A DNA stretch of 64,000 nt from Alloacidobacterium sp035547425 (lineage in GTDB: Bacteria > Acidobacteriota > Terriglobia > Terriglobales > Acidobacteriaceae), in contig DASZUU010000014.1 of NCBI GenBank assembly GCA_035547425.1, positions 1 through 64,000 of the forward strand, in the 5' to 3' direction. Shown piece after piece: positions 35,685-44,054 of this stretch (the stretch's first letter is position 1; each line of letters begins with the position of its first letter). The notes beneath the pieces are model-generated. The model was not told the DNA's origin, did no database searches, and was given only the letters and a program-made list of their open reading frames with translations. The position numbers and the translations under genes were made by a program.

Positions 35685-35759
35685 CTCCCGGCGAGATGAC
35701 GCGGCCCTGCCAACCAAGTAAAATACGAACTTTGAGTCGGATATAAGGAAGAACGAATC

Positions 35760-36347
35760 ATGGCAGTTTCAGTAATGGCCGGAATTCCGGCGCTCAAGGA
35801 TATACATCAACAGTTGAAGTCCCGCATGGATAAGGCTGTGCAGGATTTTCAGGCAAACCTGGCATCCACGCGCACGGGCCGCGCTTCCGTGGCGATGCTC
35901 GACCAGGTGCGCGTCGATTACTATGGCACGCCGACGCCCTTGAACCAGGTGGCGCAGCTAACGACGCCGGACGCGAACATGATCGTTGTTCAGCCGTGGG
36001 ACGCGAGCATCATTGCAGAAATCGAAAAGGCTCTCCGCACCTCCGACCTGGGATTCAATCCGCAGAATGACGGCAAGATTGTGCGCGTTCCTGTTCCGCC
36101 GATGACGGAGGAGCGCCGCCGCGAAGTGGTAAAGCACCTGAACAAGGTGCTGGAAGAGCACAAGACCGCGGTGCGCAATATTCGCCGGGATGGAAATGAA
36201 TTGATCAAGAAAGCGGGCAAGGACAAGAAGATTTCCGAAGATGAGGAAAAGCGCTCGCTCGAAGAAATTCAGAAGCTAACAGATGAAGAGATCAAGCGCA
36301 TGGACGACATGAGCAAGAAAAAAGAAGCCGAGATTATGCAGGTGTAA
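35760..36347 (+). CDS. frr: Ribosome recycling factor
   Basis: Splits post-termination ribosomes together with EF-G. The 195-aa protein has the conserved LASTRTGRASVAMLDQVRVDYYGT, VQPWD and the C-terminal NIRRDGNELIKKAGKDKKISED. The reading starts MAVSVMAGIPALKD; an internal Met6 start is also possible, but GGAAGAACG favours the first ATG. A repeat and a strong bidirectional hairpin follow. pyrH, its frequent neighbour, is not in view. Confidence 0.97.
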   Translation: MAVSVMAGIPALKDIHQQLKSRMDKAVQDFQANLASTRTGRASVAMLDQVRVDYYGTPTPLNQVAQLTTPDANMIVVQPWDASIIAEIEKALRTSDLGFNPQNDGKIVRVPVPPMTEERRREVVKHLNKVLEEHKTAVRNIRRDGNELIKKAGKDKKISEDEEKRSLEEIQKLTDEEIKRMDDMSKKKEAEIMQV

Positions 36348-36352
36348 GGCAC

Positions 36353-36386
36353 ATCAACCGCCAAGGCGCAAAGGCCGCCAAGTTTC
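36353..36386. repeat. CCGCCAAGGCGCAAAGG-type intergenic repeat
   Basis: The sequence after frr (atcaaccgccaaggcgcaaa and onward) matches the repeat at 21087-21155. Its opening half (tcaaccgccaag) is repeated again as the left arm of the following hairpin, indicating that the terminator evolved from the repeat. Confidence 0.65.
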
Positions 36387-36409
36387 GCGAATTTCTTCAG
36401 GTGTAAACA

Positions 36410-36451
36410 AAATCAACCGCCAAGTTTTGTGTCTTGGCGGTTGATTTGTTT
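36410..36451. terminator. Bidirectional terminator between frr and the 183-aa gene
   Basis: The 15-bp perfect arms aaatcaaccgccaag and cttggcggttgattt enclose an 8-nt loop, with T-rich sequence outside both ends. It lies between convergent genes and can serve both. Confidence 0.88.
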
Positions 36452-36467
36452 GATCCAGTGGATCTTT

Positions 36468-37019
36468 CTACATAAGGAATTTCGGCATGTTTTTTGCGGC
36501 GAGGGTATTCGGCATCCTGTGCTCCAGTTCACTGCGAACCTGATTCAGGCCGTACATGCAGCTCTCGAAATTTTCCGAGAGTCGCCCGAAGAGCGGCGCT
36601 TCCACAGCATATTCAAACAAGTCGAACTGCGAGACGATGTAATAGCTTTCCTTCCCGGCGCGAATCATATCGTAGATGTTTGCGTTCTCGTTTTCGCGCC
36701 ATTTGTGGACCGATTCCGGGTACATGCCGGTGCAGAAGAGAGCGTAGTCGCCGATGTGCTTGCGTATTTCGCGTTCGGCGTCGAAGGAGGGAGCCGTGCC
36801 CAGGACGGGATCGGAAGCAAGCAACATTTCCCCTACTTCCTTTACCGGCCTGCCTTCACTGTCGTGGATGGGATAGAGGCGGTCTGAAATGCTGAAGTCG
36901 GTCAACAGGTCGGCAATGTAGCTGGTGACCTCGCGATCGTGAATGCCGACATGCTCGCTGTAGCAGTCTGCGACGATGTCATGAAAAAACTGGCGCAGCG
37001 CGTGATCCTGGGGAATCAT
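36468..37019 (-). CDS. Protein of unknown function (183 aa)
   Basis: Soluble, acidic, mostly helical protein without signal peptide. Notable stretches are QFFHDIVADCYSEHVGIHD near the N-terminus and YALFCTGMYPESVHKW in the middle. No family recognised. AAGGAGGTTCACA gives a near-perfect ribosome binding site for the ATG at 37019. A short upstream frame overlaps this ATG by four bases. It may act in the cytoplasm; nothing more can be said. Confidence 0.75.
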   Translation of the reverse strand: MIPQDHALRQFFHDIVADCYSEHVGIHDREVTSYIADLLTDFSISDRLYPIHDSEGRPVKEVGEMLLASDPVLGTAPSFDAEREIRKHIGDYALFCTGMYPESVHKWRENENANIYDMIRAGKESYYIVSQFDLFEYAVEAPLFGRLSENFESCMYGLNQVRSELEHRMPNTLAAKNMPKFLM

Positions 37020-37207
37020 TGTGAACCTCCTTCACCTTCCGGGAAGCCCATACTTCCTGAGATGCGCTTCCGGGAGCCGCATACTACGTATGGATTACAA
37101 ATGAATGAATTCGTTTCATATGACAAGAGACTTATTTGATTCCACCCATATTTCTTTAGCACTAAGGCAATGGCACTGCTGAAAGTTTCTTCGAGATTTT
37201 TCGTCAC
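37016..37207 (-). CDS. Possible small leader protein upstream of the 183-aa gene
   Basis: A 63-codon frame starting at GTG 37207 (AAAGGAAC upstream) ends with TGA overlapping the next ATG (ATGA, 37016-37019). The overlap and the ribosome binding site are gene-like. The sequence (ETFSSAIALVLKKYGW and onward) has no recognised family, and its C-terminal part contains the downstream ribosome binding site. It could be a genuine small protein or chance. Confidence 0.35.
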   Translation of the reverse strand: MTKNLEETFSSAIALVLKKYGWNQISLLSYETNSFICNPYVVCGSRKRISGSMGFPEGEGGSQ

Positions 37208-37280
37208 GTTCCTTTAAGGTTTCCCACTATAGGACGGGCGTATCCTGAGCTGAGTATCTCCACTGGAAGGACACTCGCTT

Positions 37281-38585
37281 ATGGCAAAGCAAACTTCCTC
37301 AAAGCATCCATCCAAGCCGACTCATCCGCATAAACCCTCGCATCCCACTCCTAAACCAGCTCCTACGCCCAGCAGTACCGGCCAGCCGGTGTTTGCGCAG
37401 CCGCAGCCGACGCCGGATCCGACGTCGTTCAAGACGCCTCACCCTTCCGATAGCGGTCTCTACAAAAAGGTCGATACGAAGCTGCTGGAGCCGATTCCAG
37501 CGCCGCGAGGCAAGGCTGCAGAGCCTGTTTTGACACTGGCAGAGGTGTATGGGGACCAGGGAGCCGCCAAAGTGAGCGAGCTGGAGCAGGCAGGCCGGAT
37601 TGTATTTCATTCTGTTGGAGATACAGGAAGCGTCAAAGGGCCTTCGACCGAGAGCGAGGTCGCCGACAAGATAGTGTCCGATTTCAAGGAATCGGATCCG
37701 GCGGATGTGCCGTCGTTTTTCTTTCATCTGGGCGACGTGGTGTACAGCTTTGGCGAGGCAAAATATTACTACGACCAGTTTTATGCGCCCTACCGGGAAT
37801 ATGCCGCTCCTATCCTTGCCATTCCCGGCAACCATGACGGGCTAGTCTATTCCGGCGAAGGAGTAGCGACGCTCGATGCGTTTCTGCGCAATTTCTGCTC
37901 GGCAGCGCCGGTCAATACTCCGGAGGCAGGAGGACTGCTGCGCACTTCGATGATTGCCCCGGGCGTGTACTTTACCTTTGACTCGCCATTTGTGCGCATT
38001 CTGGGCTTGTATTCCAATGTGCTGGAAGATCCGGGCGTGATTTCGAGCGAGGGCGGCACGCGAGCCAACGTTACCGATGTGCAGCTGACGTTTTTGAAAA
38101 CAGCCTTGGCGCGCTGCAAGTCAGAGAAATATGCGGGCGCAGTAATTGTTGCAGTGCATCATCCGCCCTTTTCGGGCGGGTCGGTTCACTTTCCGAGCCC
38201 AAACCTGTCGAAGGATATCGACAGTTGCGCGCAGGCGGCGGATTTCTGGCCACATGCCGTATTTTCCGGGCATTCGCATAATTACCAGCGCTTTACCCGA
38301 ACGGTGAATGGAATGCAAATTCCTTACCTGGTTGCCGGGAATGGAGGCCATTCGCCGTTAGCCGCGATGCAGAAGGATGCAAACGGGAACATCATCCGTA
38401 CGCCGTATCCCATTGACAGCGAGCTGACGCTCGAGAACTACGATGACGCGCACTATGGTTATTTGCGGGTGGTGGTGAATGCGCAGACGCTGCGCATCGA
38501 ATATCACTCGGCGGCGGACGGTTCTACGGCCAAGGCGCCCAATGATCTGGTTACGGTGAATTTAGCGGCGCGCACTGTTTCCTGA
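37281..38585 (+). CDS. Calcineurin-like metallophosphoesterase
   Basis: The 434-aa protein has an N-terminal Lys/Pro/His/Thr-rich tail (about 1-60, no signal peptide) and then a two-metal phosphoesterase domain. HSVGDTG, FFHLGDVVYSF (about 148-155), AIPGNHDG (about 182-186), VAVHHPPFSG and FSGHSHNYQRF (about 328-335) are the metal-binding blocks in order. The GHSHNYQR block resembles purple acid phosphatase-like members. The substrate is unknown. A strong terminator follows. Confidence 0.9.
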   Translation: MAKQTSSKHPSKPTHPHKPSHPTPKPAPTPSSTGQPVFAQPQPTPDPTSFKTPHPSDSGLYKKVDTKLLEPIPAPRGKAAEPVLTLAEVYGDQGAAKVSELEQAGRIVFHSVGDTGSVKGPSTESEVADKIVSDFKESDPADVPSFFFHLGDVVYSFGEAKYYYDQFYAPYREYAAPILAIPGNHDGLVYSGEGVATLDAFLRNFCSAAPVNTPEAGGLLRTSMIAPGVYFTFDSPFVRILGLYSNVLEDPGVISSEGGTRANVTDVQLTFLKTALARCKSEKYAGAVIVAVHHPPFSGGSVHFPSPNLSKDIDSCAQAADFWPHAVFSGHSHNYQRFTRTVNGMQIPYLVAGNGGHSPLAAMQKDANGNIIRTPYPIDSELTLENYDDAHYGYLRVVVNAQTLRIEYHSAADGSTAKAPNDLVTVNLAARTVS

Positions 38586-38600
38586 TTTTGGGATTGGAAA

Positions 38601-38635
38601 TAAAAAAGGCAGCCTCGGGAGGCTGCCTCTTTTTT
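38601..38635. terminator. Bidirectional intrinsic terminator
   Basis: The arms aggcagcct and aggctgcct (loop cggg) are flanked by a run of A's on the left and T's on the right, so it works for both the phosphoesterase gene and the convergent transaldolase gene. Confidence 0.92.
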
Positions 38636-38649
38636 ATGCTGCAATTGCA

Positions 38650-39660
38650 TCAGTCGGCGCTGACGAGCTTCGATTCGCGCGATTCGAGCTCGGCAAGACG
38701 CTTGGCCAGAAGCTGCTCGAGGTTTTCGAGCGCCTTGCTGAAGCCTTCGATGCCTTCCTTCAGCTTGTCGTGGGCCATGCGGTCGGCCTCGTGCATTTTG
38801 TCGAAGGTCGCCTTGTCGATGGTGAGCTTTTCGATCTGCATGCTCTTGGCTTTTTCCGGATCGAGCTTGCGCGGCAGGTCGCCCTGGGTGGAATCGAGCT
38901 CGGCAAGGAGCTGCGGCGAGATGGTCAGCAGGTCACTTCCAGCCAGCTCGACGATTTCGCCTGTGTTGCGGAAGCTGGCGCCCATGACCAGCGTTTTATA
39001 GCCGAAGTGCTTGAAATAGTTATAGATGCGGGTGACGGACTGCACGCCAGGATCATCGGCGCCCTTGTAATCCTTGCCCGTGTCCTTCTTGTACCAGTCG
39101 AGAATGCGTCCTACGAAGGGCGAGATGAGGGTAACGTTGGCTTCGGCGCAGGCGATGGCCTGATGCAGGCCGAAGAGCAGCGTCAGGTTGCAGTGAATGC
39201 CTTCCTTCTCGAGCTGTTCGGCGGCGCGAATACCTTCCCAGGTAGAGGCAATCTTGATGAGAACGCGCTCACGCGAGATACCGGCCTTTTCGTAGAGGCC
39301 GATGATGTCGTGGGCCATCTTGATGGTGCCTTCGGTGTCATAGGAGAGGCGTGCATCGACTTCCGTGGAGACGCGGCCGGGGATGATGGCGAGAATGCGC
39401 TTGCCGAATTCGATGGCCAGGTGCTTGAAGGCCAGATTGGCCACATCCTTGTCGCTGGCGCTGTCGCCGAGCTGCTTGTGCGCGTCGAGCAGCACGCCAT
39501 CGACGATGGACTGGTACTGCGGCATCTGTGCGGCGGCAGTGATGAGCGACGGGTTGGTTGTCGCATCCTGCGGCTTGGCTTTTTCAATTGCGTCGATATC
39601 GCCGGTATCGGCAACGACGACTGTCATTTCGCGGAGCTGCTGGAGCAGAGACTTTGACAT
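38650..39660 (-). CDS. tal: Transaldolase (TalB-type)
   Basis: Pentose phosphate pathway enzyme that moves a dihydroxyacetone unit. The 336-aa class I transaldolase contains DATTNPSLI, the Schiff-base lysine Lys136 in VLIKIASTWEGI, CNLTLLFGLHQAIACAEA and ISPFVGRILDW. Length and order match TalB of enterobacteria. It ends in a coiled acidic/basic helix. No other pentose phosphate gene is adjacent. Confidence 0.97.
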   Translation of the reverse strand: MSKSLLQQLREMTVVVADTGDIDAIEKAKPQDATTNPSLITAAAQMPQYQSIVDGVLLDAHKQLGDSASDKDVANLAFKHLAIEFGKRILAIIPGRVSTEVDARLSYDTEGTIKMAHDIIGLYEKAGISRERVLIKIASTWEGIRAAEQLEKEGIHCNLTLLFGLHQAIACAEANVTLISPFVGRILDWYKKDTGKDYKGADDPGVQSVTRIYNYFKHFGYKTLVMGASFRNTGEIVELAGSDLLTISPQLLAELDSTQGDLPRKLDPEKAKSMQIEKLTIDKATFDKMHEADRMAHDKLKEGIEGFSKALENLEQLLAKRLAELESRESKLVSAD

Positions 39661-39734
39661 GATTCCTCCTGATTTCGGGGCCTGACATGCAGGGCTACAC
39701 TCTGTTGGATGCGCAGGCAGCGGTGCTGATTCGA

Positions 39735-40529
39735 TTATCCCATGATTACGGGGTTAGAAAGTGTTGCGATGCCTTGAATTGAAACTTCCACCGTGTCGCC
39801 GGGCTGCATGGGAGCTACGCCGGATGGCGTTCCGGTAGGGATTAAGTCTCCGGGATAGAGCGTGATAGCGGCGGTAATATGGCGGAGAAGAAAATCGATG
39901 GGAAAGATGAGGTCGCGGGTGTTGCCGTCCTGCCTGAGCGCGCCGTTCAGCCGGGTTTGGACCTGAATTCCGGCGCTGGGATCGATCTCGTCGGTGACGA
40001 AAGGCCCTGCCGGGCAGAAGGTGTCGAAGCCTTTTGCGCGCGACCACTGGCCGTCGGATTTTTGCAGATCGCGAGCGGTTACGTCGTTCACGATGGTGTA
40101 GCCGCGGATGTATGGGCGTACGTCTTCGTCGGAGCCGATCTTTGAGCATCGCTTACCGATGACGATGGCCAGCTCGCCTTCAAAATCGACGCGCTGGGAG
40201 ATGGAGGGGATGCGGATCGGCTGCTTGTGGGCGATGAGCGAAGAGGGTGTCTTGAGAAAAAGCAGCGGCTCTTTCGGAGCTTCGTTGCCCAACTCCGCGG
40301 CGTGCTCGCGGTAATTGCGTCCGATGCAAACGATCTTGGACGGTACGACGGGCGGCAGCAGTGTGGCTGTGTCCAACGGCAGAGGATCGATTTCCGTTTT
40401 GCCGGGAAGCTTTGTCCAGGGGTCTTCTTCCGGGGGCGGCAACAGGCGCTCGATCCAGAGCGTGCCGCTGCGTTCGGCTACTTCTCCATACTGGGGGCCA
40501 AAGTTGGATTGGAAACGGCAGTATTTCAT
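39735..40529 (-). CDS. Fumarylacetoacetate hydrolase-family protein
   Basis: The 264-aa protein belongs to the FAH superfamily of hydrolases, decarboxylases and isomerases. KIVCIGRNYREHAAELG, the acidic metal-binding VDFEGELAIVIGK and GYTIVNDVTARDLQ are hallmarks. GTPSGVAPMQPGDTVEVSI closes the fold. Candidate substrates are acylpyruvates or 2-hydroxymuconate-type intermediates. The start is ATG 40529, preceded by GAGGTTGCC; a longer reading is unsupported. It follows the FnIII lipoprotein gene by 7 bp. Confidence 0.93.
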   Translation of the reverse strand: MKYCRFQSNFGPQYGEVAERSGTLWIERLLPPPEEDPWTKLPGKTEIDPLPLDTATLLPPVVPSKIVCIGRNYREHAAELGNEAPKEPLLFLKTPSSLIAHKQPIRIPSISQRVDFEGELAIVIGKRCSKIGSDEDVRPYIRGYTIVNDVTARDLQKSDGQWSRAKGFDTFCPAGPFVTDEIDPSAGIQVQTRLNGALRQDGNTRDLIFPIDFLLRHITAAITLYPGDLIPTGTPSGVAPMQPGDTVEVSIQGIATLSNPVIMG

Positions 40530-40536
40530 GGCAACC

Positions 40537-41622
40537 TCATTGTGGCAAAGATTCTTCTGCTTCCGCAGAGCGAGCGCTCTCGTTCTTGTCGTTGTCAACG
40601 GCGCTGACGGAATAGGCGTAGCGCACGCCGGGCTGGGCGGTGGTATCGCGGAAAGCGGGAGCGGCAACCGGCTCGGGCGGCGAGATGCGGGTGGGGGCGG
40701 CGGATGATCCGGCTTCGCGGCGATAGACCACATAGCCGGCAAGATCGTTTTCTGAGTCAGGAGCCCAGGAGAGGTCGAGGGCGTGCTCGTCCGGGCTGGC
40801 TACAGCTACGAGGCCGGTGGGCACTGTAGGAGGAAAGATATCTTTGGTACTGAGGGTAAATACCGGAGTCGGACTGCCGGCAATCTCGATCCTGTGCCCT
40901 TGGAGATGGAAGACGGTAACGCGCTGCGCCGTATAGCGATAGGTTCGATCGAAGGCTGCGGATTTATCGTAGGCGTTTCCCGGATCATGACCCGCGCTAT
41001 AGCCGACCTCCAGGATTTGCTGCTGCGGCTCTTCCGCGCCTTTGCGCTGGGCAACCGAGTCCTTTTTGACGGCATTCTGCTCGCGCTGTATGCGGATGAG
41101 GCTGCTCGAATCAGAAAAGGACTGCCAATGCAGAATGACGCCTTCGGAATGCGCGTCGGCCCGGAAGGATGCGATAGGCGACGGGGCTTGTCCGGTGACG
41201 GTGTAGGCTGCGTTGGACGGGCCGGCGGAGCGTCCATGTTTGTTCTGCAATAGAACGGTGTAGGTGATGAGCTGTGGCTGGCCGTTGACTAAAGCTGCAG
41301 GAAGATGATCGACGAACTCGGCCTGCGCCTGAGGGGCATATCGCGCGTCTCCGGCTGTTTCGCAGGGACTGCCGGCAATGCTGCGGCAGATGTGCGCTTT
41401 CTGATCGCCTTTGAGGAGGACGCGGTCGGTGGTTCGCTTGGGCATGGTCCAGCGCAGGTGGACATCGTTGCCGATACGGGAGGCTGCGAGGTCGGTGGGA
41501 GGCTGCGGCAGATACAGAGTGGGAGCCTGGGGCGGCGCCACCATGCCGCATCCGATAAAAAAAGGCAGGACAGCGGCTAAAGCCATCAGGAAAGAGAGAG
41601 ATGCCCGAGCGCGCTGTTCCAT
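40537..41622 (-). CDS. Fibronectin type III lipoprotein
   Basis: About 361 aa from ATG 41622. The signal sequence ends in a lipobox (PFFIGC, Cys25), so it should be a membrane-anchored lipoprotein. Three FnIII-like modules follow, with hallmarks such as PPTDLAASRIGNDVHLRW near the start, VILHWQSF and LDLSWAPDSENDLAGYVVYR near the end. It may bind polymers at the envelope. It lies 7 bp before the FAA gene and is divergent from the XRE-cupin regulator. Confidence 0.82.
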   Translation of the reverse strand: MEQRARASLSFLMALAAVLPFFIGCGMVAPPQAPTLYLPQPPTDLAASRIGNDVHLRWTMPKRTTDRVLLKGDQKAHICRSIAGSPCETAGDARYAPQAQAEFVDHLPAALVNGQPQLITYTVLLQNKHGRSAGPSNAAYTVTGQAPSPIASFRADAHSEGVILHWQSFSDSSSLIRIQREQNAVKKDSVAQRKGAEEPQQQILEVGYSAGHDPGNAYDKSAAFDRTYRYTAQRVTVFHLQGHRIEIAGSPTPVFTLSTKDIFPPTVPTGLVAVASPDEHALDLSWAPDSENDLAGYVVYRREAGSSAAPTRISPPEPVAAPAFRDTTAQPGVRYAYSVSAVDNDKNESARSAEAEESLPQ

Positions 41623-41917
41623 TCCATGTTCAGCGTAGCATCGTTTACCGCTGCGTGCGGCAGTCGGGGAATTTCCTGTTGGGAGGAATTGCCGGCGGCG
41701 GGAGCCCGAAGATTGAAGCATGCCGAGATTGATTCATGACCAGATGCTGACAATCTAAAGACAACTGATCGCCGTGTTTTCTGTAGGATGCGGGATGACA
41801 AGATGGTCCGGACGGTGGATGACTACATTGGCAAATGAAAAAGAATCGGGCCTGCAACAACATAGTTTGTTCTGGCCGCATCCAGCAAGGTAGATAAATT
41901 GCAGTGCGGGAGACGAC

Positions 41918-42673
41918 ATGCCCAGAAAAACAGAATCCGAAAAGCAGATCGATCCGGCAAGCGCAGAGACATTTATCGCACAAAAACATATTGGCGAGCG
42001 CATCAAGCGCTTGCGCCTGAAAAAATCCATGGGCCTGGTGGAGTTGGGGAAACATACCGGTCTCTCCGCCAGCTTTCTTTCGCAGCTTGAAACCGGGCGC
42101 GTGGTGCCTACGCTGCGGAACCTGGCGCGGATTTCCATGGTCTTCAGCAAAGATCTTTCATACTTTTTCGAATCGGAGCCTCACACTGTATTTCGCATTC
42201 AAAAGAAGAGCGAACGCGTGCGCCTGCCGCAAACGGGCGTCGACGATCCGACATATTATTTCGAGAGCCTGGGATACATGGTGCCGGATCGGCATCTCGA
42301 TCCCTACTTTGCCGAATTTGTGCCTCTCAAGAAAGCAGTCGAGGTGCGGCCTCATGTGCATCCGGGCTATGAGTTTCTTTACCTGTTGAGCGGCTCGCTG
42401 GAAATACACCATGGCGGCAAGAACCATATGCTCGAGGCAGGCGATAGTGTGTACTTCGATGCGGGCACACCGCACTCGTACCGCTGCGCGGGGGATATTC
42501 CGGCAACGGCCTTGATTGTGACCATGCATATGCAGCATGTACAGCCGGGGCCCGCGCGCACGGCCCGCGCATCGGAAGGAATGCCTGCGCAGCGAAGGGA
42601 AGAGACTGGGCGGCCGGTACCGATTCGCGGCTCCGGATTGATGGCCGCCGGGGGGCGTGGATTGCGGCTATAA
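41918..42673 (+). CDS. XRE-family regulator with C-terminal cupin domain
   Basis: The 251-aa protein has an N-terminal helix-turn-helix (about 24-80: IGERIKRLRLKKSMGLVELG and SFLSQLETGRVVPTLRNL). A cupin domain (about 145-205) carries RPHVHPGYEFLYLLSGSLEI and GDSVYFDAGTPHSYRC. Such proteins sense a small ligand and control catabolic or amino acid genes. The C-terminal 40 residues are Arg-rich and disordered. GGGAGACGAC precedes the ATG. Its last bases overlap the opposite-strand nucleotidase stop (42668-42673). Confidence 0.9.
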   Translation: MPRKTESEKQIDPASAETFIAQKHIGERIKRLRLKKSMGLVELGKHTGLSASFLSQLETGRVVPTLRNLARISMVFSKDLSYFFESEPHTVFRIQKKSERVRLPQTGVDDPTYYFESLGYMVPDRHLDPYFAEFVPLKKAVEVRPHVHPGYEFLYLLSGSLEIHHGGKNHMLEAGDSVYFDAGTPHSYRCAGDIPATALIVTMHMQHVQPGPARTARASEGMPAQRREETGRPVPIRGSGLMAAGGRGLRL

Positions 42674-43192
42674 GAACAAGCGCTCTACCTGCTGCCAGTT
42701 ATCGACGCGGCGAAAGCCGGAGACGTTGAGGTTATGCGGCGCAGTAAATAAGATGCCCTCGCCGGTGAAACGGCGAAAATGCAATGGCTGATCGTCAATC
42801 AGGTAATCGGCATGGATGACGCCCTTATCGCCGCAGAAGACGAAGTTGCTGGGCGGCAGGAAGGGGAAATGGCGACGCAGCCAGCGATATTTTGACCCGA
42901 AGGAATTCGGGAACTCCATTGCGCCGGTTGCGATAAAGATTTCGTAGCGTTGCGCCAGTGCTTTCACTACTCGCTGGCTGTCGGGCATTACTTCCAGATT
43001 TTCAAAGAAATCTTCTGACCGCAGATAACCTTCAAGGCGCTCCTGGCGGTCGGCGGAGACGATCTCCCACAACCACTTGCCGTGAAGATCGGCTTTGGTA
43101 ACGGCCTCATTGTGGTCGCGATTGTAGCGGATGATGTGCTCGCCGAGGGCGTCGGCAAGCACTTCGTCCATATCGATGGCAATGCGCTTCAA
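42668..43192 (-). CDS. 5'(3')-deoxyribonucleotidase-like HAD protein
   Basis: About 174 aa from TTG 43192 (reading LKRIAIDMDEVLADALG). DMDEVLAD is the HAD nucleophile motif; the family is NT5C, 5'-nucleotidase type. EIFIATGAMEFPNS is the second motif, and CGDKGVIHADYLIDDQPLHF gives the lysine and acidic residues. Cytoplasmic nucleotide dephosphorylation is likely. It lies 4 bp after the zinc-ribbon gene, so the two are probably one operon; GGAG lies nine bases before the TTG. An ATG at 43171 would cut the first strand and is unlikely. Confidence 0.85.
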   Translation of the reverse strand: MKRIAIDMDEVLADALGEHIIRYNRDHNEAVTKADLHGKWLWEIVSADRQERLEGYLRSEDFFENLEVMPDSQRVVKALAQRYEIFIATGAMEFPNSFGSKYRWLRRHFPFLPPSNFVFCGDKGVIHADYLIDDQPLHFRRFTGEGILFTAPHNLNVSGFRRVDNWQQVERLFL

Positions 43193-43196
43193 AGAA

Positions 43197-43955
43197 TTAA
43201 GCTCCGCTGTCTTCAAGGTTCTTTTTGTGCATGGGGTGGTCGGGAGGCAGATCGAACGAATCATCGTAGTAGAGCAAGCGGCCACAGCTCTCGCAGTGAA
43301 CGCGCATGTATTCACGCACCTGGTTCCACATTTGCGGGCGAAGAAACATCTGGCATCCCATACAGCGCTGATCGCGTACGCGCGCGATGCCCGTGCCTCG
43401 CGATGAAGCAATGCGATCGTAATCGGCGAGCAGGTCTTCTTCGATCCGGCTCCGCAGCTCGGAGCGGGATTGATTTAAGGCATCGAGACGCGCCTGCTGC
43501 TCGGCTGTCTGCTTCCGGGCAGACTCTTTCTCCTGCTCCACGAAAGCGGTGTGATCTGCCAGCTCTTTTCTCGCCTGGGCGCGATTCTGTTCCAGCTGCT
43601 CGGAGCGCTCCATGCTTTCCAGCTCCTGATCTTCGATGCGGCGAATCTCATTTTCCGCAAAGGATATCTCATGCTGGATGGCGTGGAATTGCTCGTTAGT
43701 CTTTACGCTGTTGGACTGATCACGGAACTTGGCGATTTTCTGGTGCTGGTCCTTGATGTCGCCTTCCAGGCGGCGGCGCTTGGCATCTTCAGCCTGAATG
43801 GCTTTCTCTACTTGTTCGACCGCCTGAGTCTGCGCGCGCAGCTTTTCCTCGATTGCCGCAAGGTGCCGGGGCAAGGCAGCAATGGATTGCTGAAGCTGTT
43901 TGATCTCAATGTCGGCCTGCTGCAGGCGAATAAGCTGTTCCAGAGAAGCGTCCAT
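43197..43955 (-). CDS. C4-type zinc-ribbon coiled-coil protein
   Basis: The 252-aa protein has a long antiparallel coiled coil (about 5-180: LEQLIRLQQADIEIKQLQQS) and a C-terminal C4 zinc ribbon (CMGCQMF and CESCGR with surrounding aromatic residues). This is the CT398/YvlB-like zf-RING_7 layout found across bacteria, thought to act as a nucleic-acid or partner-binding adaptor. Its function is not established. It is followed by the nucleotidase in an operon-like arrangement. Confidence 0.92.
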   Translation of the reverse strand: MDASLEQLIRLQQADIEIKQLQQSIAALPRHLAAIEEKLRAQTQAVEQVEKAIQAEDAKRRRLEGDIKDQHQKIAKFRDQSNSVKTNEQFHAIQHEISFAENEIRRIEDQELESMERSEQLEQNRAQARKELADHTAFVEQEKESARKQTAEQQARLDALNQSRSELRSRIEEDLLADYDRIASSRGTGIARVRDQRCMGCQMFLRPQMWNQVREYMRVHCESCGRLLYYDDSFDLPPDHPMHKKNLEDSGA

Positions 43956-44054
43956 CGTATGAAAGTGCAGTCTAGCACGTGGACGGCATGAGATGCGGTA
44001 AGCTGAAGTTCACGAAAAGCACATTCAGGTTTATTTACAAACTCAAGGATAGGA

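Noticed and set aside
39735..40742. Longer FAA-family start (71 extra Pro-rich residues)
   Set aside because: The extension lies inside the FnIII lipoprotein gene in another frame, while ATG 40529 has a good ribosome binding site.
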